A DNA stretch of 64,000 bases from Pseudomonas tohonis (lineage in GTDB: Bacteria; Pseudomonadota; Gammaproteobacteria; Pseudomonadales; Pseudomonadaceae): NCBI RefSeq assembly GCF_012767755.2, contig NZ_AP023189.1, positions 496,001-560,000 of the forward strand. The letters run 5' to 3'. The position numbers and the translations under genes are program-made. The first letter of the stretch is position 1; every line of letters starts with the position of its first letter. Below, piece by piece: positions 1 to 8,507 of this stretch. Below the pieces are notes generated by a model that worked only from the letters and a program-made list of their open reading frames with translations, ran no database searches and was not told the origin of the DNA.

Positions 1-18
1 CTGCTGGCTCGGGGTCGT

Positions 19-42
19 CCGGCCCGCCGGGCGGCGGGCCGG
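19..42. terminator. GC-rich hairpin after the polyamine-binding protein gene
   Basis: A perfect 10-bp inverted repeat, CCGGCCCGCC (19-28) and GGCGGGCCGG (33-42), lies 8 bases beyond the stop of the leftward binding-protein gene. No T tract follows, so intrinsic termination is uncertain. It may instead protect the mRNA 3' end. Confidence 0.4.
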
Positions 43-49
43 ATGGTGG

Positions 50-1093
50 TCATTTCTTCAGCTTGGTCCATACCTTGCTGCGCAGGTTCAGGGCCTTGGG
101 CGAGCAGAGCTTGAAGCTCTTCAGGCGGTCCAGCTTGTCCTGCGGGGTGTTGATGGCCGGGTCATCGAACAGCTCCTTCTCCATGAACTTCTCGGAGCCT
201 TCGATGGCGTTGTTGTACTTGGCGAAGTTGGAGGCGGCGGCGATGTTCTCCGGCGCCATCATCCAGTTGATGAAGGCGTGGGCCTCCGCGACGTTGGCCG
301 CGTCCTTGGGGATCACGAAGTTGTCGATGAACAGGTGGATGCCTTCCTTCGGATAGACGTACACCAGGCTGTCGCGCTGGGCGTGGGCGCGGTGGTAGGC
401 GCCGTTCCACTGCATGTGCATGGCCACTTCGCCCGCGGCCATGCGCTCGATGGTGCCGTCGCTGTTGTACATGGCCAGCAGGGGCTTCTGGCCCAGCAGC
501 AGGTCCTGGATCTTCTTCGCGTCCTTCGGGTCCTCGGTGCACTGGTCGATGGACAGGTAGTGGGACGCGGCGATGTAGAGGTCTTCGATGGAGTTGAGCG
601 CCACCACCTTGCCCTTGAGTTCGGCCGGCGGCTCGAAGAAGGGTTTCCAGCTTTCTTCCAGGGCCCCGCCTGGCACCTGCTTGCTGTCGTAGCTGTAGCC
701 GGTGGTGCCCCAGAGGTAGGGCACGCTGTAGTCGTGGCCGGGGTCGAAGTCGAGGCTCTGGAAGTTGGCCTTGAGGTTCTTCAGGTTCGGCAGCTGGGCC
801 TTGTCGAACTTCTGCAGCAGGCCGTCGGTGGCCATGATCTGGATGAAGCTGTCCGACGGCACCACCACGTCGTAGGCGCCGCCACCGGCCTTGAGCTTGG
901 CCAGCAGCGTCTCGTTGCTGTCGTAGGCGTCGAGGGTGGCCTTGATGCCGGTGTCCTTCTCGAACTTCTTCAGCAGCTCCGGTGGGAAGTAGTCCGACCA
1001 GTTGGCCAGGTGCAGGGTGCCGGCCGCCTGGGCGGTGCCGGACAGGCCCAGGGCGAGCAGCAGGGAGAGCGCGAGCGGTGTGGTGCGGGTCAT
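50..1093 (-). CDS. Polyamine ABC transporter, periplasmic substrate-binding protein (PotD/PotF family)
   Basis: A 347-residue extracytoplasmic binding protein that would capture putrescine or spermidine and hand it to the two permeases encoded upstream. Residues 1-22 form a Sec signal peptide ending in AQAAG. The mature start LHLANWSDYFPP is the classic first strand of the PotD/PotF fold, and length fits the family. The ATG at 1093 is preceded by AAGGAG about 7 bases upstream, which excludes the much longer open frame running back into the permease gene. It is the last gene of a leftward four-gene unit (ATPase, permease, permease, binding protein). The family is certain; the exact polyamine cannot be read from the sequence. 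Confidence 0.93.
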   Translation of the reverse strand: MTRTTPLALSLLLALGLSGTAQAAGTLHLANWSDYFPPELLKKFEKDTGIKATLDAYDSNETLLAKLKAGGGAYDVVVPSDSFIQIMATDGLLQKFDKAQLPNLKNLKANFQSLDFDPGHDYSVPYLWGTTGYSYDSKQVPGGALEESWKPFFEPPAELKGKVVALNSIEDLYIAASHYLSIDQCTEDPKDAKKIQDLLLGQKPLLAMYNSDGTIERMAAGEVAMHMQWNGAYHRAHAQRDSLVYVYPKEGIHLFIDNFVIPKDAANVAEAHAFINWMMAPENIAAASNFAKYNNAIEGSEKFMEKELFDDPAINTPQDKLDRLKSFKLCSPKALNLRSKVWTKLKK

Positions 1094-1110
1094 GACGGGC
1101 TCCTTTGGGC

Positions 1111-1899
1111 TCAGCGCTTGCGCTGGCCGATGTAGTAGGACAACGCAACGAACGCTATGGAAATCACCAGGATGATCGAGGAAATCGCGTTGATCTTCGG
1201 CGATATGCCCATCCTGATGGAGCTGAAGATGTACACCGGCAGGGTGGTCGCGCCGGCCCCGGCGACGAAGTAGGTGATGACGAAATCGTCCATGGAAATG
1301 ATGAAGGCGAGCATCGCCCCCGAAAGGATGCCGGGCGTCAGCAGCGGGAAGGTGATCTTCCAGAAGGCCTTCCAGGGTGAGGCGTAGAGATCGGCGGCGG
1401 CCTCGGCCAGGCGCGGGTCCATGCCCTCCAGCCGTGCGCGGATCGGCAGGTAGGCGAAGGGGATGCAGAACACCACGTGGGCGATGAGGATGGTGAACAG
1501 CGACAGCTTCAGGCCGACGAAGGCGAAGAACATCAGCGTCGCCACGGCGGTGACGATCTCCGGCACCAGCAGCGGCAGGCCGAGCACGCCGCTCATGGCG
1601 ATCTGCCCATGGAAGGCGCGGCCGCGCATGCCCAGGGCCGCGAGGGTGGCCAGGGCGGTGGCGATCAGGGTGGCAAAGGTGGCCACCAGCAGCGAGTTCT
1701 TCGCCGCGCGGACGATCTCCGGGTCGTTGGCCACCACCGCGTACCACTTGAGGCTGAAGCTCTCCCAGATGGTCGCCGACTGGCCGCCGTTGAAGCTCAG
1801 CGCCACCAGCACCAGGATCGGCACGTAGAGGAAGGCGAAGAACAGCCAGGCGGTGGGGCGCACGCCGGTGAAGCGCCAGAGCGGGCCTTGCAGGTTCAT
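1111..1899 (-). CDS. Polyamine ABC transporter permease (PotI/PotC type)
   Basis: A 262-residue inner-membrane permease with about six hydrophobic segments. The first is near residues 15-35 (AWLFFAFLYVPILVLVALSF). The cytoplasmic coupling motif EAAADLYASPWKAFWKITFPL-type (EAA---G loop), near residues 160-180, contacts the ATPase. Its ATG overlaps the stop of the preceding permease gene by four bases, indicating translational coupling, and a GGAGG lies just upstream. The binding-protein gene follows after 17 bases. Within PotB/PotC-type pairs this is the second, PotI/PotC-like member by position and size. Confidence 0.93.
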   Translation of the reverse strand: MNLQGPLWRFTGVRPTAWLFFAFLYVPILVLVALSFNGGQSATIWESFSLKWYAVVANDPEIVRAAKNSLLVATFATLIATALATLAALGMRGRAFHGQIAMSGVLGLPLLVPEIVTAVATLMFFAFVGLKLSLFTILIAHVVFCIPFAYLPIRARLEGMDPRLAEAAADLYASPWKAFWKITFPLLTPGILSGAMLAFIISMDDFVITYFVAGAGATTLPVYIFSSIRMGISPKINAISSIILVISIAFVALSYYIGQRKR

Positions 1900-2810
1900 G
1901 GGTGGCCTCCGGCGGTGCCCGGCTTGAAGCGCAGGCTGTAGAGCAGCATCGCCAGCAGCACGAAGCCGAGCAGGGCGAAGGACAGCGCCGCGCCCAGCGG
2001 CCAGTTGTGCGAGGCGCCGAACTGCAGCTGGATGAGGTTGCCGATCATCAGCGACTTACCGCCCCCCAGCAGCTCGGGGATGATGTAGTTGCCGAGCGAG
2101 GGGATGAACACCAGGATCACCCCGGCCATCACGCCCGGCATCGCCAGCGGCAGGATGATCCGCTTCAGGGCCTGGAAGCGGTTGGCGCCCAGGTCGAAGG
2201 CCGCCTCCACCAGGCGCCAGTCGAGTTTCTCCAGGCTGGTGTAGATGGGCAGCACCATGAACGGCAGGAAGGTATAGAGCAGGCCGATGATCACCGCACC
2301 GTCGGTATAGAGGATGCCCAGCGCCTTGTCGGTGAGCCCCAGCCCGTGCAGGCCGCTGTCCACCAGCCCGCCATTGCGCAGCAGCAGGATCCACGCGTAG
2401 ACCCGCACCAGCAGGTTGGTCCAGAAGGGCACCGTGACCAGGAACAGCAGCAGGTTGCGCTTGCGCTCGTTCTGCAGCGCCAGGTAGAGCGCGGTGGGGA
2501 AGCCGATCAGCAGGCAGCCGGCGGTGGTCATCACCGACAGCCAGAACGAGCGCTGGAAGATCTGCAGGTAGTCGGTGTTGAACACCAGGCTGTCGTCCAG
2601 GTCCCGCTCGTAGAGGAAGTTGACGTAGGCCTCCAGCGAGTACTCGCCCCACTTCACGCCGCCGTAGTCGCCCGGTTGCAGCAGCGAGACCAGCAACATG
2701 ATGCCCAGGGGCAGCAGCAGGAACAGGCCGAGAGTGAGCATGGCCGGCGCCGCCAGCAGCAGGCGCCGACGCAGCTGACGGGCCTCGGCCAGGGCGCGCA
2801 GGCTGCTCAT
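1896..2810 (-). CDS. Polyamine ABC transporter permease (PotH/PotB type)
   Basis: A 304-residue integral membrane permease, the first of the two forming the translocation channel. The N-terminal hydrophobic segment ([20 protein letters not shown], about residues 17-36) is followed by a long periplasmic loop and five further transmembrane stretches. The EAA loop reads [20 protein letters not shown] near residues 200-220. The start overlaps the end of the ATPase gene by four bases and the stop overlaps the next permease start by four, so the three genes are translated as a coupled block. Confidence 0.93.
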   Translation of the reverse strand: MSSLRALAEARQLRRRLLLAAPAMLTLGLFLLLPLGIMLLVSLLQPGDYGGVKWGEYSLEAYVNFLYERDLDDSLVFNTDYLQIFQRSFWLSVMTTAGCLLIGFPTALYLALQNERKRNLLLFLVTVPFWTNLLVRVYAWILLLRNGGLVDSGLHGLGLTDKALGILYTDGAVIIGLLYTFLPFMVLPIYTSLEKLDWRLVEAAFDLGANRFQALKRIILPLAMPGVMAGVILVFIPSLGNYIIPELLGGGKSLMIGNLIQLQFGASHNWPLGAALSFALLGFVLLAMLLYSLRFKPGTAGGHP

Positions 2811-3856
2811 CGCGGCAGTACCCGTACCGCGCTGGCGGGCACCTGCAGGCGCACGCGGGTGCCGGCCTCCAGGCAGCCACCGGCGCCGTCGCGGTTCTGC
2901 CGGCGTACGCGGAAGCCGCTCTGCCCGGCCACGCGCAGCAGGTAGAGGGTGTCGGTGCCGACGTAGACCACCGTTTCCACTTCGCCTTCGAGATTGCCGT
3001 CCCGGTCGATGGCGATGCGCTCCGGGCGGATGGCCAGGGTCACCGGGCCACGGCGCTCGCCGGGGGCATCGAGCATCTGGCCATCGGCCAGGCGCACGCC
3101 GGCGTCCAGCGCCTCGGCATCGAGGAAGTTGGTCTCGCCGATGAAGTCGGCCACGGTGCGGTCCACCGGCGCTTCGTAGATCTCGGTCGGGCTGCCGACC
3201 TGGAGGATGCGCCCCTTGTGCATCACCGCGATGCGGTCGGACATGGTCAGGGCTTCTTCCTGGTCGTGGGTGACGAAGATGAAGGTGATGCCGGTCTCGT
3301 GCTGCAGGCGCTTGAGCTCGATCTGCATGTCCTTGCGCAGCTTCTGGTCCAGCGCCGAGAGGGATTCGTCCAGCAGCAGCACCTTGGGCCGGCTGGCCAG
3401 GGCACGGGCCAGGGCGATGCGCTGCTGCTGGCCGCCGGAGAGCTGGTCGGCACGGCGCCGGACGACGTCCGGCAGTTTCACCAGCTCCAGCATGCGCTGC
3501 ACCGTGGCCTGGATCTCGGCCTTGGGGCGGCCCTGCATCTCGAGGCCGAAGCCGATGTTCTGCGCCACCGTCATGTGCGGGAACAGCGCGTAGCTCTGGA
3601 ACACGGTGTTGACCGGGCGGCGGAAGGGCGGCAGGCCCTGCATCTCCTCGCCGTAGAGGCGGATGGCACCGGCGCTGGGCTGTTCGAACCCGGCGATCAG
3701 GCGCAGGAGGGTGGTCTTGCCGCAGCCGGAAGGGCCGAGGAGGGTGAAGAACTCGTTGGCGCGGATCTCCAGGGAAACCTCGTCCAGGGCGCGGACGCCC
3801 TGCCCCGGATCGCCGAACTCCATGCAGACACGGTCGATGCTGATCGCACTGGACAT
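2807..3856 (-). CDS. Polyamine ABC transporter ATP-binding protein (PotA/PotG type)
   Basis: A 349-residue ATPase powering polyamine import. Walker A is GPSGCGKTT (41-49), the Q-loop VFQSYALFP is near 85-93, the signature LSGGQ is at 139-143 and Walker B is LLLDE ending at 164. The C-terminal 120 residues form a TOBE-type regulatory domain. The residue after Walker B is Ser-165 (DESLSALD), where family members usually have Pro (DEPLSALD). The chosen start is the ATG at 3856 (MSSAIS), which matches family N-termini. A frame extension to a TTG at 3910 is possible but adds an atypical 18-residue Lys/Asn-rich leader. This is the first gene of the four-gene leftward unit. Confidence 0.92.
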   Translation of the reverse strand: MSSAISIDRVCMEFGDPGQGVRALDEVSLEIRANEFFTLLGPSGCGKTTLLRLIAGFEQPSAGAIRLYGEEMQGLPPFRRPVNTVFQSYALFPHMTVAQNIGFGLEMQGRPKAEIQATVQRMLELVKLPDVVRRRADQLSGGQQQRIALARALASRPKVLLLDESLSALDQKLRKDMQIELKRLQHETGITFIFVTHDQEEALTMSDRIAVMHKGRILQVGSPTEIYEAPVDRTVADFIGETNFLDAEALDAGVRLADGQMLDAPGERRGPVTLAIRPERIAIDRDGNLEGEVETVVYVGTDTLYLLRVAGQSGFRVRRQNRDGAGGCLEAGTRVRLQVPASAVRVLPR

Positions 3857-4189
3857 GCTTATCGCAAGCTCTAAGGGATTGTTCTTATTGGGCTTTTTCG
3901 TGTGACGCAAAGGCCCCTGGCGCCTTTGATTCTGTCAGCGGCGTGCGGGGCGCAGAACGATAGAAACGGTCAAAAGGGGATAATTTCGGACAATTTGCTG
4001 GCGGGTGCCGGTGGGAAGGATGGAGGCCTGGGCTCTTTCAGTGGGGCCCCGCGTTCGCGGGGATGACGGCCGGCGAAGGCACCCCGCGACAGTGGTTTCC
4101 GCGAACGCGGAAAATCCGCTGGATTGCATCCATAGGAGACGTAGCCCGGGAACGCCCGGAGTGGGGGAGCGGGCGAATGCGGAGCCGGA
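3857..4189. other. Intergenic region between the polyamine operon and the AraC-type regulator gene
   Basis: This 333-bp stretch has no convincing gene. It holds the putative promoter region of the polyamine operon on its left side (AT-richer sequence around 3870-3985) and, on its right side, two palindromic units of a dispersed repeat listed separately. No tRNA or small-RNA structure was recognised. Confidence 0.6.
4040..4116. repeat. Dispersed palindromic repeat (CCCCGCGttCGCGGGG type), two units
   Basis: Two short palindromes lie 50 bases apart: CCCCGCGTTCGCGGGG (4047-4062) and TTTCCGCGAACGCGGAAA (4096-4113). The first is next to GATGACGGCC. In translation the minus strand would read VIPANAG and FRVRGN, the hallmark of a widely dispersed proteobacterial extragenic repeat that often appears as spurious VIPA-AGI peptides. 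The arrangement as an inverted pair with different stem sequences suggests a degenerate composite element. Confidence 0.6.
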
Positions 4190-5200
4190 TCAGCGCCGGT
4201 ACTGGCTCGGCGGCTGGCCGCTCCAGCGCTGGAAGGCGTGGCGGAAACTGGCGGTCTCGGCGTAGCCGAGCTGTTCGGCGATCAGGTAGATCGGCAGGTC
4301 GGTCTGCAACAGCAACTGGCGGGCCTTGTCGTAGCGCACTTCGTCCAGCAGGCGCTGGTAGCTGGTGTTGAGGCGCTGCAAATGGCGGCGCAGGGTGCGT
4401 TCGGAGCGATGCAGGCTGCGGGCGACGCGGTCCAGGTTGCTGGCTTCGCTGAGGTGGCCGGCCAGGTGCTCGCGGATCTGGTCGAGCACGTCGTGGCGGC
4501 TGGTGAGCTGGGCGTCGAGCTTCTGGCACTGCTGCAGGCCGTGGTGGCAGGTCACCGGGTCGGCCAGGGGCAGGGTGCGGTCGAGCAGCGCGGCGTTGAA
4601 GCAGAGCGCTGTGCGCGAATCGCCGAAGTCCACCGGGCAGCCGAGCTTCTCCGTGTAGGCGGCCGCATGCAGCGGCGGGCGATAGGGCAGGCGCACCCGC
4701 CGCGGGCGCACGGCCTCGCCGAGCAGGTCCTGGATCACCGTGAGCAGCGAGGTGAGGCACAGCTCGCTGTTGAACACCATCAGCTCCGGCGCATAGCGGT
4801 AGCCGGTGGCGACCAGCCGGGCCTCGGCGCCGTCCTCCTCCAGGGCCAGGGTGAAGTAGCTGCCCAGCAGCGAGGCGTTGGCCAGGGCGATGTTCAGCGC
4901 ATCGCGCAGGGTGCGGCTGGCGAGCATGGTGTAGCCGAGGATGCCGTAGGCGGAGACGTGCATGCGCAGGCCCAGGGACAGCCCCAGCGCCGGGTCGCGC
5001 GTGCAGCTCAGGGCGTTGGCGAAGACGCGCAGTTCCTGGGCGTGGGTGATCAGCTTGTCGGGGGTGTCGAGGTCGCTGCAGGCGACGCCGCTGCCTTCGA
5101 GCAGGCGCGGGCGAGGCACCTCCTCGGCGAGGGTCTCCACCGCCAGGGCGATGGTGTGCAGGGTGGTCATGACCCGTTCGGGTAGCAATGGCGCCGCCAT
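4190..5200 (-). CDS. AraC-family transcriptional regulator
   Basis: A 336-residue cytoplasmic regulator. Residues of roughly 20-200 match the Arabinose_bd-type N-terminal ligand domain common in Pseudomonas AraC proteins (ArgR/OruR-like size). The C-terminal 100 residues hold the two helix-turn-helix units, including RSERTLRRHLQRLNTSYQRL and the diagnostic end motif YAETASFRHAFQRWSGQPPSQYR. The ATG at 5200 follows a good AGGGGAC about 7 bases upstream. It is divergent from the next gene and separated from the polyamine operon by a repeat-containing gap. In PAO1 a regulator in this position is paired with the autotransporter gene aaaA (recalled); no autotransporter is present here, so the target is unknown. 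Confidence 0.88.
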   Translation of the reverse strand: MAAPLLPERVMTTLHTIALAVETLAEEVPRPRLLEGSGVACSDLDTPDKLITHAQELRVFANALSCTRDPALGLSLGLRMHVSAYGILGYTMLASRTLRDALNIALANASLLGSYFTLALEEDGAEARLVATGYRYAPELMVFNSELCLTSLLTVIQDLLGEAVRPRRVRLPYRPPLHAAAYTEKLGCPVDFGDSRTALCFNAALLDRTLPLADPVTCHHGLQQCQKLDAQLTSRHDVLDQIREHLAGHLSEASNLDRVARSLHRSERTLRRHLQRLNTSYQRLLDEVRYDKARQLLLQTDLPIYLIAEQLGYAETASFRHAFQRWSGQPPSQYRR

Positions 5201-5330
5201 GTTTCGTCCCCTTTGGTAACGGTGGGGTGCCGGGAGGGTGCATGGGCCTGTGCATTAAGTTTCGGTTCAGGCATCACAATGGCGCACTCTTGTATCCTCG
5301 GCGCGCCCCTGAACCCTAGAGTTTGTCCCG

Positions 5331-6254
5331 ATGCGATCCTTCCTGACTCCCCGTTGGCTGGTTTCCGGCCTGTTGTTCTGTGTGCTGCTGGTGCTCGGCA
5401 TCGCCGCCCAGGAGTTTCGCCTGTTCGAGCGCGGCTGGTTCATCGTGCAAGAATGGCGCCACGCTTCGGAGTGGCGCGAGCGCTCGATCTGGCTGCCGGA
5501 CTACCGGGTGACCGTCGAGGCCCTGCCCATCGAGGGGCTGGACGACGATGTCTCCGCGCTTACCTACGACCCGGACCGCCACAGCTTGCTGACGGTCACC
5601 AACCAGCGCCCGCAGATCATCGAGATGTCCCTGGACGGCCACATCATCCGGCGCATCGACCTGGAAGGCTTCGGCGATCCGGAGGCCGTCGAGTACATCA
5701 GCAAGGGCGTCTACGTCATCACCGACGAGCGCCTGCAACGCCTGGTCAAGGTGCGCCTGGACGAGGACACCACCCGCCTGGACGCCAGCGAGTCGCAGCA
5801 GCTCTCCCTGGGCATCGGCCTCAACGGCAACAAGGGCTTCGAGGGGCTGGCCTACGACCCCGCCGGGCAGCGCCTGTTCGTGGCCAAGGAGCGCGACCCG
5901 GTGCGCATCTACGAAGTCCACGGCTTCCCCCACACCAATCCGGACAAGCCCTTCGCGGTGCACGTGGTGGACGACCCCAAGCGCGACGCCGGGCTCTTCG
6001 TCCGCGACCTTTCCAGCCTGCAATACGACGACCGCAGCGGCCATCTGCTGGCGCTGTCCGACGAGTCGCGGCTTGTGCTGGAGATCAACGCCGACGGCAA
6101 GCCCATCAGCAGCCTGTCGCTGCTGCGCGGCATGCACGGCCTGACCCGCGGCGTGCCGCAGGCGGAGGGCGTGGCGATGGATAACGAAGGGAATCTGTAC
6201 CTGGTCAGCGAGCCGAACCTGTTCTACAGGTTCAGCAAGCCGGCGGGGGAGTGA
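5331..6254 (+). CDS. SdiA-regulated family (YjiK-like) periplasmic beta-propeller protein
   Basis: A 307-residue protein with one N-terminal hydrophobic segment (LVSGLLFCVLLVLGIAAQEF, about residues 10-29), which acts as a signal anchor. It is followed by a repetitive beta-propeller domain with blades such as VSALTYDPDRHSLLTVTNQ, LEGFGDPEAVEYIS and GFEGLAYDPAGQRLFVAKE. This pattern and length fit the SdiA-regulated family, whose biochemical role is unknown. The gene stands alone, reading away from the AraC regulator. A strong symmetrical hairpin follows the stop and separates it from the convergent lipoprotein gene. Confidence 0.82.
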   Translation: MRSFLTPRWLVSGLLFCVLLVLGIAAQEFRLFERGWFIVQEWRHASEWRERSIWLPDYRVTVEALPIEGLDDDVSALTYDPDRHSLLTVTNQRPQIIEMSLDGHIIRRIDLEGFGDPEAVEYISKGVYVITDERLQRLVKVRLDEDTTRLDASESQQLSLGIGLNGNKGFEGLAYDPAGQRLFVAKERDPVRIYEVHGFPHTNPDKPFAVHVVDDPKRDAGLFVRDLSSLQYDDRSGHLLALSDESRLVLEINADGKPISSLSLLRGMHGLTRGVPQAEGVAMDNEGNLYLVSEPNLFYRFSKPAGE

Positions 6255-6264
6255 CGCTCGATGT

Positions 6265-6300
6265 TCCACGGGGCGCTTCGCAAGCGACGCGCCCCGTGGA
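6265..6300. terminator. Shared 12-bp hairpin between convergent genes
   Basis: TCCACGGGGCGC (6265-6276) pairs perfectly with GCGCCCCGTGGA (6289-6300) around a 12-base loop. It starts 11 bases after the rightward stop and ends 7 bases before the leftward stop, so it can serve both transcripts. There is no U tract on either side. Confidence 0.55.
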
Positions 6301-6306
6301 CTGGGC

Positions 6307-7548
6307 TCAATACCAGGGACGCTCTACCTGGGGCAGGCTGAGGGTCTTGTCGCGGTAGTTGGCCTGGGCGGCCTTGATGTCGGTGCGCAGGGCTTTGGCT
6401 TCCCGCAGCAGGTCGTTCACCTCGGCTTCCGGGGGGTTGAAGCCGGCCCCTGCGAGCCGCGTGATTACCAGGGTGCCGTCACGGTTACCTTCCACCAGGG
6501 CGATGGTCGCCCAGATGAATGCCTGCTTGTACTCACCCTTGAGCAGGTTGAGGGCGGCGACAGTGCTCTGGCCGAACGGTTCGCCCTTCCGGGCCTCGGC
6601 GTCGCACCAGGCGAGCACTTGCTGGGCTTGGGCCGGATCGCCGGCGCCATTGGCGCGTATCAGGCCCGGTGCGAAGATGCGGCAACCCAGGCTCGATGCC
6701 AGGCGATCGCCCTTGGCGGACGCGTCAGCGAGCAGCTTGCGGTAGTCCGCCTCGCTGATGAGCGCACCCTCACCCTCGCCAAAGGCCCCGGCCAGATAAA
6801 GCATCTTCACCTGGGCGTTGCTCTGGCCGTATTGCTCGTAGACCGCCTTGCGCCGGGCCGGGTCCTCCAGCGCGGGGATGTGGCCGTCGAACAGCCCCAT
6901 CAGCACCGACGGGTAGCCGGAAGGGCCGTGCTGCGCCAGGTACTCGTAGGCCTTCACGACCTTTTCCTGGTCGAGCTTGCCCAGGGTGGCATCGCCATAC
7001 AGGGTAGCCAGGCCCTGCTGGGCATGCAGGCGATGGCCTTCGACGGTGGCTTTCTCGGCGACTTCCTGCAGCAGGCTCTCCGCCTTGTCGAGGTCCTGCT
7101 GGAAGGGGGCGTTGCCGTTGAGCAGGGCCAGGCCCAGCAGCAGCTTGGCGGTGTAGGAGCCTTGGGCGGCACCTTTCTCCAGGAAGCCCTTCGACTGCTG
7201 CAGGTCGACCTTCTGGCCGAACTGCTCGTCTTCCAGGTACCGGCTCAGCATGTAGGAGGCATCACCGTTGCCGTTGAGGGACGACTGGGTGTAGAGCGCG
7301 AAGGCCTTGTTGAAATCCTGTGCGACGCCGTCGCCGCGTTCGTACATCTTGGCCAGCATGTACTGGGCGCGGGGTTCCTTTTCCTCGGCGGCGCTTTCCA
7401 GCAGCTCATGGGCTTCCTGCATCTGCTGCGGTGCGGTGGTATCCGGGCGGTACAGGCCGATGGCCTTGTCGGTCTTCTCGACGGGGGTTTCGAAGCAGCC
7501 ACTGAGCAGCAGGCACAGCGACAGCGTGATGAAGGCTTCCTTCTTCAT
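6307..7548 (-). CDS. Sel1/TPR-like repeat lipoprotein
   Basis: A 413-residue predicted lipoprotein. The signal sequence MKKEAFITLSLCLLLSGC carries a lipobox LLSGC with the lipidated cysteine at 18. The mature part contains Sel1-type repeats with the spacing A-Y-L-x-Y-G, for example PRAQYMLAKMYERGDGVAQD (about 60-79) and GDASYMLSRYLEDEQFGQ, plus later degenerate helices. Such proteins are scaffolds for protein-protein contacts in the periplasm. Alanine- and glutamine-rich helices continue to a C-terminus ending QVERPWY. It stands alone between the shared hairpin and the rpiA region. The partner is unknown. Base composition is slightly lower in GC than the neighbours. Confidence 0.82.
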   Translation of the reverse strand: MKKEAFITLSLCLLLSGCFETPVEKTDKAIGLYRPDTTAPQQMQEAHELLESAAEEKEPRAQYMLAKMYERGDGVAQDFNKAFALYTQSSLNGNGDASYMLSRYLEDEQFGQKVDLQQSKGFLEKGAAQGSYTAKLLLGLALLNGNAPFQQDLDKAESLLQEVAEKATVEGHRLHAQQGLATLYGDATLGKLDQEKVVKAYEYLAQHGPSGYPSVLMGLFDGHIPALEDPARRKAVYEQYGQSNAQVKMLYLAGAFGEGEGALISEADYRKLLADASAKGDRLASSLGCRIFAPGLIRANGAGDPAQAQQVLAWCDAEARKGEPFGQSTVAALNLLKGEYKQAFIWATIALVEGNRDGTLVITRLAGAGFNPPEAEVNDLLREAKALRTDIKAAQANYRDKTLSLPQVERPWY

Positions 7549-7660
7549 GGCATTCCTTTATGGGAGGGGAGTGTTTCGCGGGGGCAGAGCCTATCAGAGG
7601 TGGAGGCTTGATGGCATTTTGATGCTGAGGTGCCGGGCAGTGGCCGGTTGTCGCATTACA

Positions 7661-7688
7661 GGAGCCCGGCACGTTGCATGCCGGGCTC
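7661..7688 (-). terminator. Hairpin downstream of rpiA
   Basis: GAGCCCGGCA (7662-7671) and TGCCGGGCTC (7679-7688) form a 10-bp stem with a 7-base loop, 6 bases past the rpiA stop. No clear U run follows on the minus strand. Confidence 0.5.
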
Positions 7689-7694
7689 GGATTC

Positions 7695-8366
7695 TTACGC
7701 CTTCAGCGTCTTCACGCCTTCGGCTGTGCCGAGCAGCAGCAGGTCGGCGGGGCGGGCGGCGAAGAGGCCGTTGGTGACCACGCCGACGATGGCGTTGATC
7801 TGCGCTTCCAGGGTCACCGGGTCGGTGATCGAGAGGTTGTGCACGTCGAGGATGATGTTGCCGTTGTCGGTGACCACGCCTTCGCGGTAGACCGGGTCGC
7901 CGCCCAGCTTCACCAGCTGGCGTGCCACGTGGCTGCGGGCCATGGGGATGACCTCCACCGGCAGCGGGAAGGCGCCGAGCACCGGCACCAGCTTGCTGCC
8001 GTCGGCGATGCAGATGAAGGTGCGCGCCACGGCGGCGACGATCTTCTCGCGGGTCAGGGCGGCGCCGCCACCCTTGATCAGGTTCAGGTGCGCGTCGCTC
8101 TCGTCGGCGCCGTCCACGTAGAACTCCAGGGCGTCCACCGCGTTCAGGTCGTAGACCGGGATGCCGTGGCCCTTCAGGCGTTGGGCGGTGGCTTCGGAGC
8201 TGGCGACCGCGCCGTCGAAGGCCATCTTGTGCTGAGCCAGGGCGTCGATGAAGAAGTTGGCGGTCGATCCGGTGCCGACGCCGACGACGCTCTTGCTGTC
8301 GAGCAGCGGGAGGATATGGTCGACTGCGGCCTGGGCGACTGCCTGCTTGAGCTGGTCCTGGGTCAT
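7695..8366 (-). CDS. rpiA: Ribose-5-phosphate isomerase A
   Basis: A 223-residue cytoplasmic enzyme that interconverts ribose 5-phosphate and ribulose 5-phosphate in the pentose phosphate pathway. The RpiA signatures are present: [16 protein letters not shown] (phosphate loop, about 27-42), DGADE (near 84-88), [14 protein letters not shown] (near 96-109) and VTDNGN. The length is standard. The ATG at 8366 (MTQDQLK) is the family start; the frame stays open upstream but has no homology there. It is divergent from ilvA, with a 141-bp promoter region between them, the same arrangement as in other Pseudomonas. Confidence 0.97.
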   Translation of the reverse strand: MTQDQLKQAVAQAAVDHILPLLDSKSVVGVGTGSTANFFIDALAQHKMAFDGAVASSEATAQRLKGHGIPVYDLNAVDALEFYVDGADESDAHLNLIKGGGAALTREKIVAAVARTFICIADGSKLVPVLGAFPLPVEVIPMARSHVARQLVKLGGDPVYREGVVTDNGNIILDVHNLSITDPVTLEAQINAIVGVVTNGLFAARPADLLLLGTAEGVKTLKA

Positions 8367-8507
8367 GCTGGTGGTCCACGTATGAAAGGAAATGCGGGCG
8401 CGGATTATAGCCGGTCGGCGCGGTAAAACCCCGCATTCTCTGTGGTCGGGCGACGAAGCCCTGGGGTAGACTCGCCCATCCCCGCATGCCCCGCCAGTGA
8501 AGCCGTG

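Noticed and set aside
1094..1747. Long N-terminal extension of the binding-protein frame into the permease gene
   Set aside because: A clear signal peptide and ribosome site place the start at 1093; the extension is antisense-like filler overlapping a real permease.
3857..3910. TTG start at 3910 extending the polyamine ATPase by 18 residues
   Set aside because: The extra Lys/Asn-rich leader is unlike the family, and the ATG at 3856 gives the conserved N-terminus.
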